NCBI RefSeq assembly: GCF_003386535.1
Contig: NZ_QTTN01000012.1
Span: 62,001 to 126,000 of the forward strand
DNA length: 64,000 bases
Source: Paenibacillus taihuensis
GTDB taxonomy: Bacteria; Bacillota; Bacilli; Paenibacillales; Paenibacillaceae
Reading direction: 5' to 3'
The notes beneath the pieces were generated by a model. That model ran no database searches and was not told the origin of the DNA. It saw only the letters and a list, made by a program, of their open reading frames with translations. Both the position numbers and the translations under genes were made by a program. Below, one piece after another: positions 26,816 through 36,414 of the stretch (positions are counted from its first letter, which is position 1; each line of letters begins with the position of its first letter).

Positions 26816-28843
26816 ATGAGACAGATCGCAAAATCTATCGTTGTTGCACTATGCGCCTTTGTCGTATGCATGTCGCTGCTCCCGGGCTTCGCAGCCGCGG
26901 AAGCGACGTACAAAACTTACACGGGCGATTTCCAGCGGACGCCCGACGCCTATGAGCCGGCAGGCTCGATCGAGAAGGCAGGCGATACCGAGTTCGCAAC
27001 GCCGTCCGATATCTTCATCGACGGCAGCGACACGCTCTATATCGCGGATACCGATAACAGCCGAATCGTCGTCATGACGCGCGGCGGGGAGCTCATCCGG
27101 ACGATTGGCGAGGATGTGCTCGATGCGCCGTCAGGCGTCTTCGCGGGCGAGAATGGCGACGTCTACGTCGCGGACAGCGGGCTTGAGCAGGTGCTGCACT
27201 TCAGCAAGGAAGGCAAAGTGCTGCAGACATTGGGGCGTCCGGAGACGCCGCTGTACGGCAAGAGCACGCCGTATAAGCCGATGAAGGTGACCGTTGATAA
27301 ACGAGGCAATGTATATATCATCTCCGAAGGCACGACGAACGGGGTCATTCAGATGAGTCCCGAGGGAGATTTCATGGGCTTCTTCGGAACGAATGATTCG
27401 AAGCCGTCGGCGAAGCTGGTGCTCCAGCGCTTCTTCTTCACGAAGAAGCAGATCGAGAAGCTGTTCAAGAACGTGCCGAATACGCCGACGAACGTCGCGA
27501 TCGATGCGTTAGGGCTCGTGTACACGATTACGCAAGGAGACAAGGATCAGCCGATCAAGCGGCTTAATATCTCCGGCTATAACTTGATTCCGGGCACGTT
27601 CTGGGATCCGAGCTATACCGACATTTCAGTGTCGGCGGCGGGGAATATTTTCGCGGTTGGCCAACGGGGTTACTTCTACGAGTTCGACAGCGAAGGGCAT
27701 CTGCTGTTCGTTTCCGGATCGCCGGACGACGGCAAATCCCGCGAAGGCTTGCTGCTGAACGGCGCGGGCATCGCGACCGACTCCAAAGGCTACGTCTACA
27801 TTACCGACGTGGGCCGTAACAGCATCCAAGTGTATGAGCCGACCGAGTTCGTGGAGCTGGTTCATCATGCGCTCGACCTGTATAAGGACGGACTGTATGT
27901 AAAGAGCCAGGCGCCATGGAACCTCGTGGAGCAGCGCAACAGCTTGTTCGTCCTGGCTCACCGGGGGCTGGGCGATGCTTATATCAAGCAAGAGCTATAT
28001 GCGAAAGCGATGGCGGAATACAAGCAAGCGAAGGATGTCAGCGGCTACTCCAATGCATTCTGGGAAATCCGCAACAGATGGCTGCAGCATAACCTGCTGA
28101 CAGTCGTGCTCATTATTATCGGACTGATGGTGCTGCGCTCGCTGCTTAGGTGGCTGCATCGGAGGACGGGCATACTGGCACCGGCTGTGCGTGTGAAGAA
28201 GGCGATCATGAACGTACGCCTCATACGCGAGCTGCTCTATATAGGCCGATTCATCAAGCATCCGCTCGATGGCTTGTATGGACTGCGGGAAGAGGGCAGA
28301 ACCTCAGCGATTTCGGCTGCGCTGCTCTATGCGCTGTTGATTGTGGAGTATCTGTTCACCTTGTATTGCACGGGGTTCATCTTCGATCAAGCAGACGCGT
28401 CGACGATTAACCTGACGAAGGAGCTTGCGATGCTCATCGCTCCGCTCGCGCTCTGGATCGTATCGAACTATCTGGTCAGTACGATTACTGACGGTGAAGG
28501 CAAGTTCTCTCAAGTGTATCAAGGCACCATTTATGCGTTTGCACCTTATCTTATTTTTCATCCGATCGTCGTAATCGCTTCTAATGTACTGACGCTGAAT
28601 GACGCGTTCCTGTTCAGCTTCTCGAATGCGATCATTACGGCTTGGTGTGCAGTGCTGCTCTTCTTGATGGTGAAGGAAGTGCATGATTATACCGTTCGCG
28701 AGACGCTGCGCAACTTGTTCATTACGCTGTTTACGATGCTCATTACGAGCCTCGTGCTGTTCATTGTATATGTCATATTGCATCAAGTTTACGACTTCGC
28801 CGACTCTGTCATTCAGGAGATGATTACGCGTGCGGAACAATAG
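26816..28843 (+). CDS. NHL-repeat and YIP1-domain membrane protein
   Basis: The 675-residue protein has an N-terminal signal peptide (hydrophobic core then GFAAAEA), an NHL-type beta-propeller over about residues 45-340 (repeated units such as PSDIFIDGSDTLYIADTDNS and APSGVFAGENGDVYVADSG), a short TPR-like helical pair (LGDAYIKQELYAKAMAEYKQ), a transmembrane helix near 425-440, and a C-terminal multi-pass YIP1 domain (about residues 480-665). The propeller would be outside the cell. It sits between the two permease pairs of the operon and overlaps the next gene by 14 bp. Its role is not known; it may scaffold or sense the polysaccharide at the membrane. Confidence 0.82.
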   Translation: MRQIAKSIVVALCAFVVCMSLLPGFAAAEATYKTYTGDFQRTPDAYEPAGSIEKAGDTEFATPSDIFIDGSDTLYIADTDNSRIVVMTRGGELIRTIGEDVLDAPSGVFAGENGDVYVADSGLEQVLHFSKEGKVLQTLGRPETPLYGKSTPYKPMKVTVDKRGNVYIISEGTTNGVIQMSPEGDFMGFFGTNDSKPSAKLVLQRFFFTKKQIEKLFKNVPNTPTNVAIDALGLVYTITQGDKDQPIKRLNISGYNLIPGTFWDPSYTDISVSAAGNIFAVGQRGYFYEFDSEGHLLFVSGSPDDGKSREGLLLNGAGIATDSKGYVYITDVGRNSIQVYEPTEFVELVHHALDLYKDGLYVKSQAPWNLVEQRNSLFVLAHRGLGDAYIKQELYAKAMAEYKQAKDVSGYSNAFWEIRNRWLQHNLLTVVLIIIGLMVLRSLLRWLHRRTGILAPAVRVKKAIMNVRLIRELLYIGRFIKHPLDGLYGLREEGRTSAISAALLYALLIVEYLFTLYCTGFIFDQADASTINLTKELAMLIAPLALWIVSNYLVSTITDGEGKFSQVYQGTIYAFAPYLIFHPIVVIASNVLTLNDAFLFSFSNAIITAWCAVLLFLMVKEVHDYTVRETLRNLFITLFTMLITSLVLFIVYVILHQVYDFADSVIQEMITRAEQ

Positions 28844-31097
28844 ATGGATAAAGCCGCTGTTATTGTGCGGATTGCTTGCCGCATGCATTGCTGTTTTTGT
28901 AGTCATTTATAAACACGGAAGCGATCAGGAGACGGTGGATACGACGCCGGCGGCCGTGCTTCAGACGGCGTTCCCGGACAAGCCGGCGCAGAGCCCGCTC
29001 GCATCCGATTACCGTCAGATTGCGGAGAACGACAAGCTGCAGCTTCGGCTGAAGGAAGATACGCTCGCGATTCAAGTGGTTAACAAGCAATCGGGTTATG
29101 TATGGTCCTCGGATATGGTAAAGCCGGATGCGAACGAAACATGGCTCAATTTCATTCAGTCCGGCGTGTCGATCGACTATTTCGATAAAGAGAACAACAA
29201 CGCGATCCGTACCGACCTGCTTACGGAGACCAACAAGACGATTCAGATCAAGCCGATTGATCAAGGGTTTCAAGCGACCATTCGGTTCAATGATCTGAAG
29301 ATCGGATTGGATCTGATCGTGAAGCTGGACGGCGGTCAGCTCGTCGTGCGAATTCCGCAGAAGAGCGTGCTGGAAGGGGAGCAATTCAAGCTCGGCTCGG
29401 TTCTCGTCTATCCGTTCCTCGGCGCGACGAAGGCCGGCGATACGAGCGGGTATATGTTTATCCCCGACGGTTCGGGAGCGCTCATCGCTTACGCGGATAA
29501 CAAGGGCAAGTTCAAGACGCCGTACGAGGCGAAAATCTACGGGGCAAACAAGGGCATCGACATCGCCCGTATCACGGACAGCTTGACCGACGGCGCCAAG
29601 GATCCGTACAATGCGCAGTTTCCGGTATTCGGGCTCGTCCATGGCGAGAATCAGCATGCGCTGTTCGGCGTCGTCGAGGACGGTAAATACAACGCGAAGA
29701 TTATTAGCTACGCAAGCGGCGTGAAAACGCCGTACAACTGGACGACGGCGCAGTTTATCGTCCGTGAATCGTACCTGCAGCCGACAAGCCGTACGATGGG
29801 CGGCGTCGTCGTCTTCGAGAAGAATCGCAATGCGGAGGATATGCAGCTGCGCTACTCCTTCTTGGAGGGTTCAGACGCCAGCTACATCGGCATGGCGAAG
29901 TCGTACCGGAATTACTTGATCGCGCACCGCGACATGCCGAAGGAGCCGATCGCAGCAGGCGGCAGCGCAGACATCCCGATTCTTCTGGATGTGCTTGGCG
30001 CGGAGACGGAAGGCAGCCTCTTCTCCAACCATCTCATTCCGATGACGACTGTGGATCAGCTCTCTTCGATGCTGAACCAGCTGCGCGATGGCGGCGTCAC
30101 CCGTATAGACGTCGTATACCGCGGTTGGAACAAGGGAGGCTATTCCGGAACGAACCCGGCGCCGATCAGCTTCGAATCCAAGCTCGGCTCAGCGAATGCA
30201 TTCGGCAAGCTGAGCAAGCAATTGGACGATCAAGGCGGCAAGCTCTACTACTACGCGGACTATACGACCGCGTTCGATACATCGAAGCGGTTCTCCGCAC
30301 GCGACGGCGCTGCCATTAAGATCGATAAGTCGCTCTTGTCCGTGCCGACTTATCAGGAAGTGTATCCCATGAAATACTTCATGTCGGCGGATTACGCGAA
30401 GAAGATTGCGGCGGACAACGGAAGTGCGTACAAGAAGAAAGGGATCGCATCGATCGCCGTAGACGAGACGCCGTACGAGCTGTTCTCGGAGCGGGTGAAC
30501 GGCCAAGTATCGAGCCGCAGCAAGACCGCTGAATCCTATACAAGCATGATGGAGCAGCTGAAGTCGCAGGCGCCGAACATGGCGATGTATCACCCGAACG
30601 ATTATATGCTTGCGTATGCTGATCAGCTGCTCGACGTTCCGATGCATTCCTCGCAGTACACATACACGAGCGAAGCAGTTCCGTTTGAGCAGATCGTGCT
30701 CAAAGGGTACAAGAACTATTTTGCCGAGCCGATCAACTTCTTCGCGAATCCGCGGAAAGAGCTGCTGGCGATGATCGAGACAGCGTCGTATCCGACCTAC
30801 TACTTGACCAGCGAGCAGGCATTCCGCTTGGCGCATACCAACTCCAGAGATGTGTTTGCTTCGGCGTTCGCGGACTGGAAGGACAATATCGTGAAGACGT
30901 ACAAGCAGTTGAACGCAGCGCTTGCGCCAGTGCAGTATGCGACGATTGAAGGACGCAGCGTGCTTTCGGCAGGCGTCGTTCAAGTGAAGTATTCGAACGG
31001 CAAAGCGATCATCGTGAACTATAACGACAGTGCTTATACCGGCGAGAAAGCTACCGTAGAACCACTCAGCTATAAAGTAATCGAGGTGAGAACGTAA
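28830..31097 (+). CDS. DUF5696 domain-containing protein, membrane-anchored, possible glycosidase
   Basis: GTG at 28830 with AGGAG 11 bp upstream starts a 755-residue protein. Residues 6-27 form one hydrophobic anchor with an Arg/Lys-rich inside face, leaving the rest outside the cell. Residues 60-360 are beta-rich and the middle to C-terminal part (from about residue 390, IPILLDVLGAETEGSLFSNH) has alternating alpha/beta character like a TIM barrel, with acidic clusters such as IAVDETPYELFS. DUF5696 proteins occur next to Paenibacillus sugar transporters and resemble glycoside hydrolase architecture, but no reaction is assigned here. The gene is translationally coupled to both neighbours. Confidence 0.8.
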   Translation: MRNNRWIKPLLLCGLLAACIAVFVVIYKHGSDQETVDTTPAAVLQTAFPDKPAQSPLASDYRQIAENDKLQLRLKEDTLAIQVVNKQSGYVWSSDMVKPDANETWLNFIQSGVSIDYFDKENNNAIRTDLLTETNKTIQIKPIDQGFQATIRFNDLKIGLDLIVKLDGGQLVVRIPQKSVLEGEQFKLGSVLVYPFLGATKAGDTSGYMFIPDGSGALIAYADNKGKFKTPYEAKIYGANKGIDIARITDSLTDGAKDPYNAQFPVFGLVHGENQHALFGVVEDGKYNAKIISYASGVKTPYNWTTAQFIVRESYLQPTSRTMGGVVVFEKNRNAEDMQLRYSFLEGSDASYIGMAKSYRNYLIAHRDMPKEPIAAGGSADIPILLDVLGAETEGSLFSNHLIPMTTVDQLSSMLNQLRDGGVTRIDVVYRGWNKGGYSGTNPAPISFESKLGSANAFGKLSKQLDDQGGKLYYYADYTTAFDTSKRFSARDGAAIKIDKSLLSVPTYQEVYPMKYFMSADYAKKIAADNGSAYKKKGIASIAVDETPYELFSERVNGQVSSRSKTAESYTSMMEQLKSQAPNMAMYHPNDYMLAYADQLLDVPMHSSQYTYTSEAVPFEQIVLKGYKNYFAEPINFFANPRKELLAMIETASYPTYYLTSEQAFRLAHTNSRDVFASAFADWKDNIVKTYKQLNAALAPVQYATIEGRSVLSAGVVQVKYSNGKAIIVNYNDSAYTGEKATVEPLSYKVIEVRT

Positions 31098-31963
31098 TGG
31101 CCAGTATCCGCATCCGCATGACGAACAAACGCAGAAAAGCACTTGTCGGTACAGCGTTCATCTCGCCTTGGATTATCGGATTCTTCATCTTTGCATTGCG
31201 GCCGATGATTTATTCGCTCTACTTGAGCTTTCAGAAGGTCAAAGTAACGCCGCTCGGCATTAAGACCAATTACGTCGGCTGGGATAATTACAAATACGCG
31301 TTCGTCTCCGATACGACGTTCGTCGAGAAGGTGCTTCATTATCTGCGCGAGATGGCGCTGAATGTGCCGATTATCGTGACGTTCTCGCTCATTATCGCCC
31401 TGCTTATCAATCAGAAAATCAAGATGCGCGGCATCTTCCGGACGATCTTCTTCCTTCCGGTGATCATCACGAGCGGCCCCGTCATCAACGAGCTGCTCAG
31501 CCAAGGCGTCACCAACATTCCGAACATCGAATCGTACAGCATGTTCGAGATGGTGAAGCAGAGCTTGACCCCGGCCGTTGCGAACCCGATTATGTACCTG
31601 TTCAAGCAAATTATTATGGTGCTGTGGTTCTCCGGCGTGCAAATTCTGATCTTCTTGGCAGGCTTGCAGAAGGTCGATCATTCGCTGTACGAGGCGGCTC
31701 GAATCGATGGCGCATCGCCTTGGGAGGCGTTCTGGAAGCTGACCCTGCCGATGCTGATGCCGCTCGTGCTCGTCAACTTCATCTATACGATCGTCTACAT
31801 TTCGACTTTCGCGCTCAATGAAATTATCGTCATGATCAAAGACAACATGTTCAATACAACGACCGGCTTCGGCTACGCAACGGCAATCGCCTGGATCTAC
31901 TTCGTCCTCATCGCGATCGTGCTGGCGATCTGGTCGCTGCTGCTTAGAACGAGAAAGAGTTAG
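31097..31963 (+). CDS. Sugar ABC transporter permease (MalF-like), second pair
   Basis: The ATG overlaps the stop codon of the DUF5696 gene by one base. The 288-residue protein has six predicted transmembrane helices (first one AFISPWIIGFFIFALRP) and the EAA loop YEAARIDGASPWEAFWKLTL. It pairs with the permease 7 bp downstream. No third binding protein is near, so this pair probably uses the lipoprotein at 20469. Confidence 0.92.
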   Translation: MASIRIRMTNKRRKALVGTAFISPWIIGFFIFALRPMIYSLYLSFQKVKVTPLGIKTNYVGWDNYKYAFVSDTTFVEKVLHYLREMALNVPIIVTFSLIIALLINQKIKMRGIFRTIFFLPVIITSGPVINELLSQGVTNIPNIESYSMFEMVKQSLTPAVANPIMYLFKQIIMVLWFSGVQILIFLAGLQKVDHSLYEAARIDGASPWEAFWKLTLPMLMPLVLVNFIYTIVYISTFALNEIIVMIKDNMFNTTTGFGYATAIAWIYFVLIAIVLAIWSLLLRTRKS

Positions 31964-31970
31964 GAGGTGC

Positions 31971-32927
31971 ATGAAGGTGAAGCAACAACAAGTGAAGCAA
32001 CAAAGCGTAGCTGTACTGACTCGTATTCGCAAGCTGCTGCTCGGTATGGGCGAGAATGACGGAATCGTGTTCAAGCTTGTCGTCTATCTGCTGCTCATCG
32101 GGATCGGCTTTATCTATTTGTACCCGCTGCTCTTCATGCTGGTGAACAGCTTTATGAGTCTCGATGACCTCGTCAATTCGATGGTCAAATGGATTCCGAC
32201 GTCGCTCTATACCGAGAACTATGAGAAGGCGCTGCAGGTGCTGAACTTCCGCAAGACGCTGATGCAGACGATTCTCGTCGCCGGCGTGCCGTCGATTATT
32301 CAGATGGTGATGACGTCCGTGATCGGCTACGGCTTCGCGCGGTTTGATTTTCCGCTTAAGAAGCTTTGGTTCGCGCTCATGATCGCGACGTTCATCATTC
32401 CGCCGTCCGTTACGATGATTCCGACATACTTGATGTTCAAGGATTATCACCTGCTCGGCACGCTCAAAACATACATCTATCCCGCCTTTCTCGGCCAAGG
32501 GCTGAAGAGCGCGCTGTTCATTATGATCTTCTATCAATTCTTCAAAAAGCTTCCGGTCGTGCTGGAAGAAGCGGCGCAAATCGACGGTGCCGGGTATCTC
32601 AAAATGTTTTACCGCATTGCCGTTCCGACGGCTGGCCCGGCGTTCATTATCGTGTTTCTGTTCTCGTTCGTCTGGTACTGGAACGAATCGTACTTGGCGG
32701 CGCTCTACTTCGGCAACAAGCTGACGATTCTGCCGCTCGAGCTGCAGAAGTTCACCGACAGCTTTACGAAAATGTTCCCGCAGAGCGGCGGTCAAGGCAA
32801 TCAAATCAACGAGGCGATCAAAATGGCCGGCACGATGCTGACGATCGCTCCTTTGCTTGTGGTGTATTTTGTGCTGCAGCGTTGGTTCGTGGAAGGTGTG
32901 GACCGCTCGGGGATTACGGGGGAATAG
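31971..32927 (+). CDS. Sugar ABC transporter permease (MalG-like), second pair
   Basis: ATG at 31971 follows TTAGGAGGTGC. The 318-residue protein has a longer cytoplasmic N-terminus rich in Gln and Lys, six transmembrane helices and the EAA loop EEAAQIDGAGYLKMFYRIAV. It is the last gene of the long operon. Confidence 0.92.
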   Translation: MKVKQQQVKQQSVAVLTRIRKLLLGMGENDGIVFKLVVYLLLIGIGFIYLYPLLFMLVNSFMSLDDLVNSMVKWIPTSLYTENYEKALQVLNFRKTLMQTILVAGVPSIIQMVMTSVIGYGFARFDFPLKKLWFALMIATFIIPPSVTMIPTYLMFKDYHLLGTLKTYIYPAFLGQGLKSALFIMIFYQFFKKLPVVLEEAAQIDGAGYLKMFYRIAVPTAGPAFIIVFLFSFVWYWNESYLAALYFGNKLTILPLELQKFTDSFTKMFPQSGGQGNQINEAIKMAGTMLTIAPLLVVYFVLQRWFVEGVDRSGITGE

Positions 32928-32973
32928 AGGGGCGGTGGTCGCTCCGCGTGCGGAGGTCGGGTTCCGATCGCTG

Positions 32974-33025
32974 TTGTCCCCGGATTATCGGATTGTATTC
33001 CTAAGAGGAATAAATCCGGGGACAA
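32974..33025. repeat. Nested perfect inverted repeat after the long operon
   Basis: A 13-bp perfect stem TTGTCCCCGGATT/AATCCGGGGACAA (32974-32986 with 33013-33025) encloses a second perfect hairpin TATTCCT-AAG-AGGAATA. No T-tract follows, so it may be an mRNA 3'-end stabiliser, a factor-dependent terminator or a protein site. The flanks also hold complementary GC-rich words (GGTCGC and GCGACC). Confidence 0.7.
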
Positions 33026-33171
33026 AGGCGACCGCTATCGCTTCTCCACTCCGACTCCGCCCGCTGCGCTTAGCGCCCCAAGAGCACTCCCCCTGCACCG
33101 CTTTGCGGTTGGGGGTGTGACAAGGGGATGCTCGCTGAGTACTTTGCTCGCATCCATTGCCCTTCGGCCAG

Positions 33172-33320
33172 CTGGGATTCTCCCATAGTTATGGGAACTT
33201 CCCGCAGCCACGGCAGCCGCTACGGGACTCCCCAGCCAGCTCGGAACTTTCCCGCCGCCACGGGACTCCCCAGCCAGCTCGGAACTCCTCAGCCGTCACG
33301 GGATTCTTCCTTCTCTTCGG
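33172..33320. repeat. Short 19-bp-period repeats (family F)
   Basis: Successive 19-nt units CGGGACTCCCCAGCCAGCT, CGGAACTTTCCCGCCGCCA, CGGGACTCCCCAGCCAGCT and CGGAACTCCTCAGCCGTCA occupy about 33223-33298, with more diverged units on both sides. Two of the units are identical. The region lies in a 630-bp gene-free stretch between the transporter operon and the GH16 gene. Confidence 0.7.
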
Positions 33321-33321
33321 G

Positions 33322-33509
33322 CTATGTTGGATAAATCCAACATGGGAGGGCGGTTTGGGCCCAAATTGCTTGTTATGTTGGAGAAATCCACTCATTTTTG
33401 CTTAAAACAGGCGAAATGGACCCATTCCGCTAAAAATGAGTGGATAAATCCAATATAGCCCGCTAAAAGGGCAAATATCTGAAAAAATGAGTGGAAAAAT
33501 CCAATATAG
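33322..33509. repeat. Family A dyad element, copy 2 (51-bp period)
   Basis: Direct keywords begin at 33322 (CTATGTTGGATAAATCCAA) and 33373 (TTATGTTGGAGAAATCCACT). Inverted keywords end at 33458 (GAGTGGATAAATCCAATATA, then G) and 33509 (GAGTGGAAAAATCCAATATA, then G). Both pairs are spaced 51 bp. The element ends 48 bp before the GH16 start. Confidence 0.85.
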
Positions 33510-33557
33510 CAGAGCGCATATATAGCAAATTTTTAGATAATCAATGGAGGGACTACA

Positions 33558-34355
33558 ATGACTGACAACAATAAAGACTTCACAATATCCGACAACGGAT
33601 GGAAGCTCGTATGGAACGAGGAGTTTGAAGGGCCCGAGATCGACCTCAGCCGGTGGGATTATGATATCGACGGTCACGGTTGGGGTAATAATGAATTGCA
33701 GTATTATACGAGAGAGCCGAGAAATGCCTATATCGAGGACTCGAAGCTCGTGATCAAAGCGATTAAGGAAGAGTACGAGGGCAGTCCTTATACGTCGGCC
33801 AAGCTGGTGACGCGGAATAAGGTGGACTGGCTGTACGGCCGATTCGAGATTCGCGCGAAGCTTCCTTACGGACAAGGCATCTGGCCGGCGTTCTGGATGA
33901 TGCCGACCGATCTGCAGATTCACGGCGATTGGCCGAGCGCGGGCGAGATCGACATTATGGAAATGTGCGGGCATGAGCCGAACAAGGTGCATGGCACGCT
34001 GCATATGGGCAACCCGCACTATTACAAGGGCGACTGCTTCGTGCTCCCGGAAGGCAAGTTCGCTGATGATTATCATACGTTTACGCTCGATTGGACCGAG
34101 GCGCAGATGCGCTGGTACATCGACGGCGAGCTGTTCTACAAGAGCAGCGAATGGTACACGCGCGAGACGGAAACGTCCGAGAACGAGCCCCATCCGGCAC
34201 CGTTCAACAAGCCGTTCTATATGATGCTGAACCTCGCTGTCGGCGGCAACTGGCCGGGCTATCCGGACGAAACAACGGTATTCCCGCAAACGTTGGAGAT
34301 TGACTATATTCGGATCTATCAGCCGGAGGACGGCGTTTACGGACCGGCAATCTAG
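33558..34355 (+). CDS. Glycoside hydrolase family 16 (laminarinase/beta-1,3-glucanase-like), cytoplasmic
   Basis: The 265-residue protein starts after AATGGAGGG and consists of one GH16 beta-jelly-roll: WNEEFEGPEIDLSRWDYDI near the start, YGRFEIRAKLPYGQGIWPAF, and the catalytic motif GEIDIMEMCG with E130, D132 and E135 in the ExDxxE spacing of laminarinase-type enzymes. The later motif HTFTLDWTEAQMRWYIDG is also standard. There is no signal peptide, which is unusual for GH16, whose members normally act outside the cell. It opens a five-gene hydrolase cluster. Confidence 0.9.
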   Translation: MTDNNKDFTISDNGWKLVWNEEFEGPEIDLSRWDYDIDGHGWGNNELQYYTREPRNAYIEDSKLVIKAIKEEYEGSPYTSAKLVTRNKVDWLYGRFEIRAKLPYGQGIWPAFWMMPTDLQIHGDWPSAGEIDIMEMCGHEPNKVHGTLHMGNPHYYKGDCFVLPEGKFADDYHTFTLDWTEAQMRWYIDGELFYKSSEWYTRETETSENEPHPAPFNKPFYMMLNLAVGGNWPGYPDETTVFPQTLEIDYIRIYQPEDGVYGPAI

Positions 34356-34395
34356 CCTAACAATTTATCGAATGAAGCGGGAGGACTCAAACACG

Positions 34396-36381
34396 ATGAA
34401 TCAGCAATCTATGACATATACCGGTATTCGCACGACATTCTCGCTTCAGCAGCAGGATGGGGTGCATATTCCTATTCAGAACGGCATTCCCGTTCCTTCG
34501 TTCGATCCGCAGGAGCGGCTGAAGCTGGATCTCGCGGGCGAGTGGAGGAAGCAGCGTTTTGAAGCCGATCACGATTTCTCGATGGCACAGCGCGATGAGC
34601 GCTGGATCGATCAAGCCAGAGAAGAAGCGGCGGGCCGCACGGAAGCGGATTACAACGACTCCAGCTGGGAGACGATTATGCTTCCCCGCCCTGAAAATGG
34701 GCTGAAGGGTATTGAAGCGGCAGGCTCCAGCGAGACATACGAGAACGGCGTCTGGTATCGACGCACCTTTAAGCTTGATGAGCAGTGGAAGGACAAAGCC
34801 GTTACGCTGCATGCGTTGTCGATCAGCTACGTCGCCGATATTTGGGTGAATGGCCTATGGATCGGCTATCACGAAGGCGGCTTTGCGCCGTTTGCGATTG
34901 ATCTTACGAGATATGTCTGCTTTGACAACGACAATACGATCGTTATTCGCGTGGACAACCCGCCTTGGGGCAGCCGCAGCGATATGATTCCGGCTACGGT
35001 CGGAACGGACTTTTTCAACTACACCGGCGTTATCCATGATCTGTATCTAAGCGGCAGCGAGGCTTGCCATATTGCAAGAGTCGATTCGGTTCCGCTTGAT
35101 ACGGAAGGCAACGTACGGTTCACAGCCATAATCGAAAATCGCTCGAATGTACCGGCAACGGTGGAGCTGCAAGGTGCATTGTTCGAAGCGGATCAACAGG
35201 CCGAAGCCTTCCTGGGCTCCCCTTACGCATCGAAGATCAAAGGCGCGGAGGCGGCATGGGACGGCGAGCTGTCTGCGACGCTCACACTACAAGCGAGAGA
35301 GGCAAGAGCAGTCACTCTGCATGCTCGCATACGGAATCCGAAGCTGTGGGCGTTCTGGCAGCCGAATCTCTATGTAGCCCAATTCACGCTCGTTAACCGT
35401 GAGGATCAATCCGACAGCTTTCATACGCAGTTCGGTATTCGGACCGTTGCAACGGAAGGCGCCGATATTCTGCTGAACGGACGCGCCGTCTTCTTGGCAG
35501 GTATCGCACGTCATGAAGAATGGCCGGATACAGGCCGGACAGCAACTTGGGACCGCATCCGCGACGACCTGCAGCAGATGCGCTCGGAGCTTCATGTAAA
35601 CTACGTGCGTACCGCGCACTATCCGAACCACGTCTACACGGCGATGCTGCTTGATCGGCTGGGGCTTTCGACGGCGAGTGAAATTCCGCTGTGGCAGTTT
35701 ACACGGGACCATTTTGAAATCCAGGAAGAGAAGCGGCTCAGCGACCAAATGTGGCGGGAGATGGTGTTCTCCCAATATAACCGTCCGTCGGTTCTGATGT
35801 GGAGCACGCAAAACGAGTCGGTTGAGGTCAAGCTGCGCACCGTGTATAATACGCGGCTTGTCCATGATTTGAAGACCCGTTATCCGGACGGAAGACTGAC
35901 GACGCAGAGCGCAGCAGCCGACCAACCAGGCGCGCATGATCCTTCGATGGAGCCGCTCGATGTAGCAAGCTGGACGATGTACTTTGGCATTTTCCACGGG
36001 GGAACGTATTACGAGGGGACGAAGAAGTTTCTGGAGGACGCGAACCGACTGTGGCCGAACAAGCCGATCGTCAATACCGAATACGGTCATTGGTCAGGCG
36101 AGAACAACGTTGTGTCCGATTCCCAAATCGAGACGTATAAGGAAACGCTCAAGGCGCTTATGGAATATGCCGTTATCAATCCGGACGGAACTCGAAATCA
36201 TGATGGTTTTGTAGCTGGCATTGATTACTGGATTATGTATGATTGGTATGTGAACCACAACAATTGGATCGATACGTTCGGCATCTATCATATGGATCGG
36301 AAGACGATTAAGCCTGTAGGGGAATTGATTCGAGCCGATTACCGGACATTCACGGAACATGAGGGCGGGTTCGTCAAATAA
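34396..36381 (+). CDS. Glycoside hydrolase family 2 (beta-galactosidase/beta-glucuronidase-like)
   Basis: ATG at 34396 follows CGGGAGGA; in-frame codons upstream lack such a site. The 661-residue protein has the GH2 sugar-binding jelly roll (WYRRTFKLDEQWKDKAVTLH, FAPFAIDLTRYV), an Ig-like domain, and a TIM barrel with FLAGIARHEEWPDTGR, VRTAHYPNH, the acid/base E474 in STQNES and the nucleophile E562 in NTEYG. No signal peptide is seen. It would trim non-reducing beta-linked sugars from oligosaccharides brought in by the ABC systems. It lacks the C-terminal domains of long LacZ enzymes. Confidence 0.9.
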   Translation: MNQQSMTYTGIRTTFSLQQQDGVHIPIQNGIPVPSFDPQERLKLDLAGEWRKQRFEADHDFSMAQRDERWIDQAREEAAGRTEADYNDSSWETIMLPRPENGLKGIEAAGSSETYENGVWYRRTFKLDEQWKDKAVTLHALSISYVADIWVNGLWIGYHEGGFAPFAIDLTRYVCFDNDNTIVIRVDNPPWGSRSDMIPATVGTDFFNYTGVIHDLYLSGSEACHIARVDSVPLDTEGNVRFTAIIENRSNVPATVELQGALFEADQQAEAFLGSPYASKIKGAEAAWDGELSATLTLQAREARAVTLHARIRNPKLWAFWQPNLYVAQFTLVNREDQSDSFHTQFGIRTVATEGADILLNGRAVFLAGIARHEEWPDTGRTATWDRIRDDLQQMRSELHVNYVRTAHYPNHVYTAMLLDRLGLSTASEIPLWQFTRDHFEIQEEKRLSDQMWREMVFSQYNRPSVLMWSTQNESVEVKLRTVYNTRLVHDLKTRYPDGRLTTQSAAADQPGAHDPSMEPLDVASWTMYFGIFHGGTYYEGTKKFLEDANRLWPNKPIVNTEYGHWSGENNVVSDSQIETYKETLKALMEYAVINPDGTRNHDGFVAGIDYWIMYDWYVNHNNWIDTFGIYHMDRKTIKPVGELIRADYRTFTEHEGGFVK

Positions 36382-36414
36382 AGCAAACGCGGTAGCTGGG
36401 AGGAAGCAGCAATT

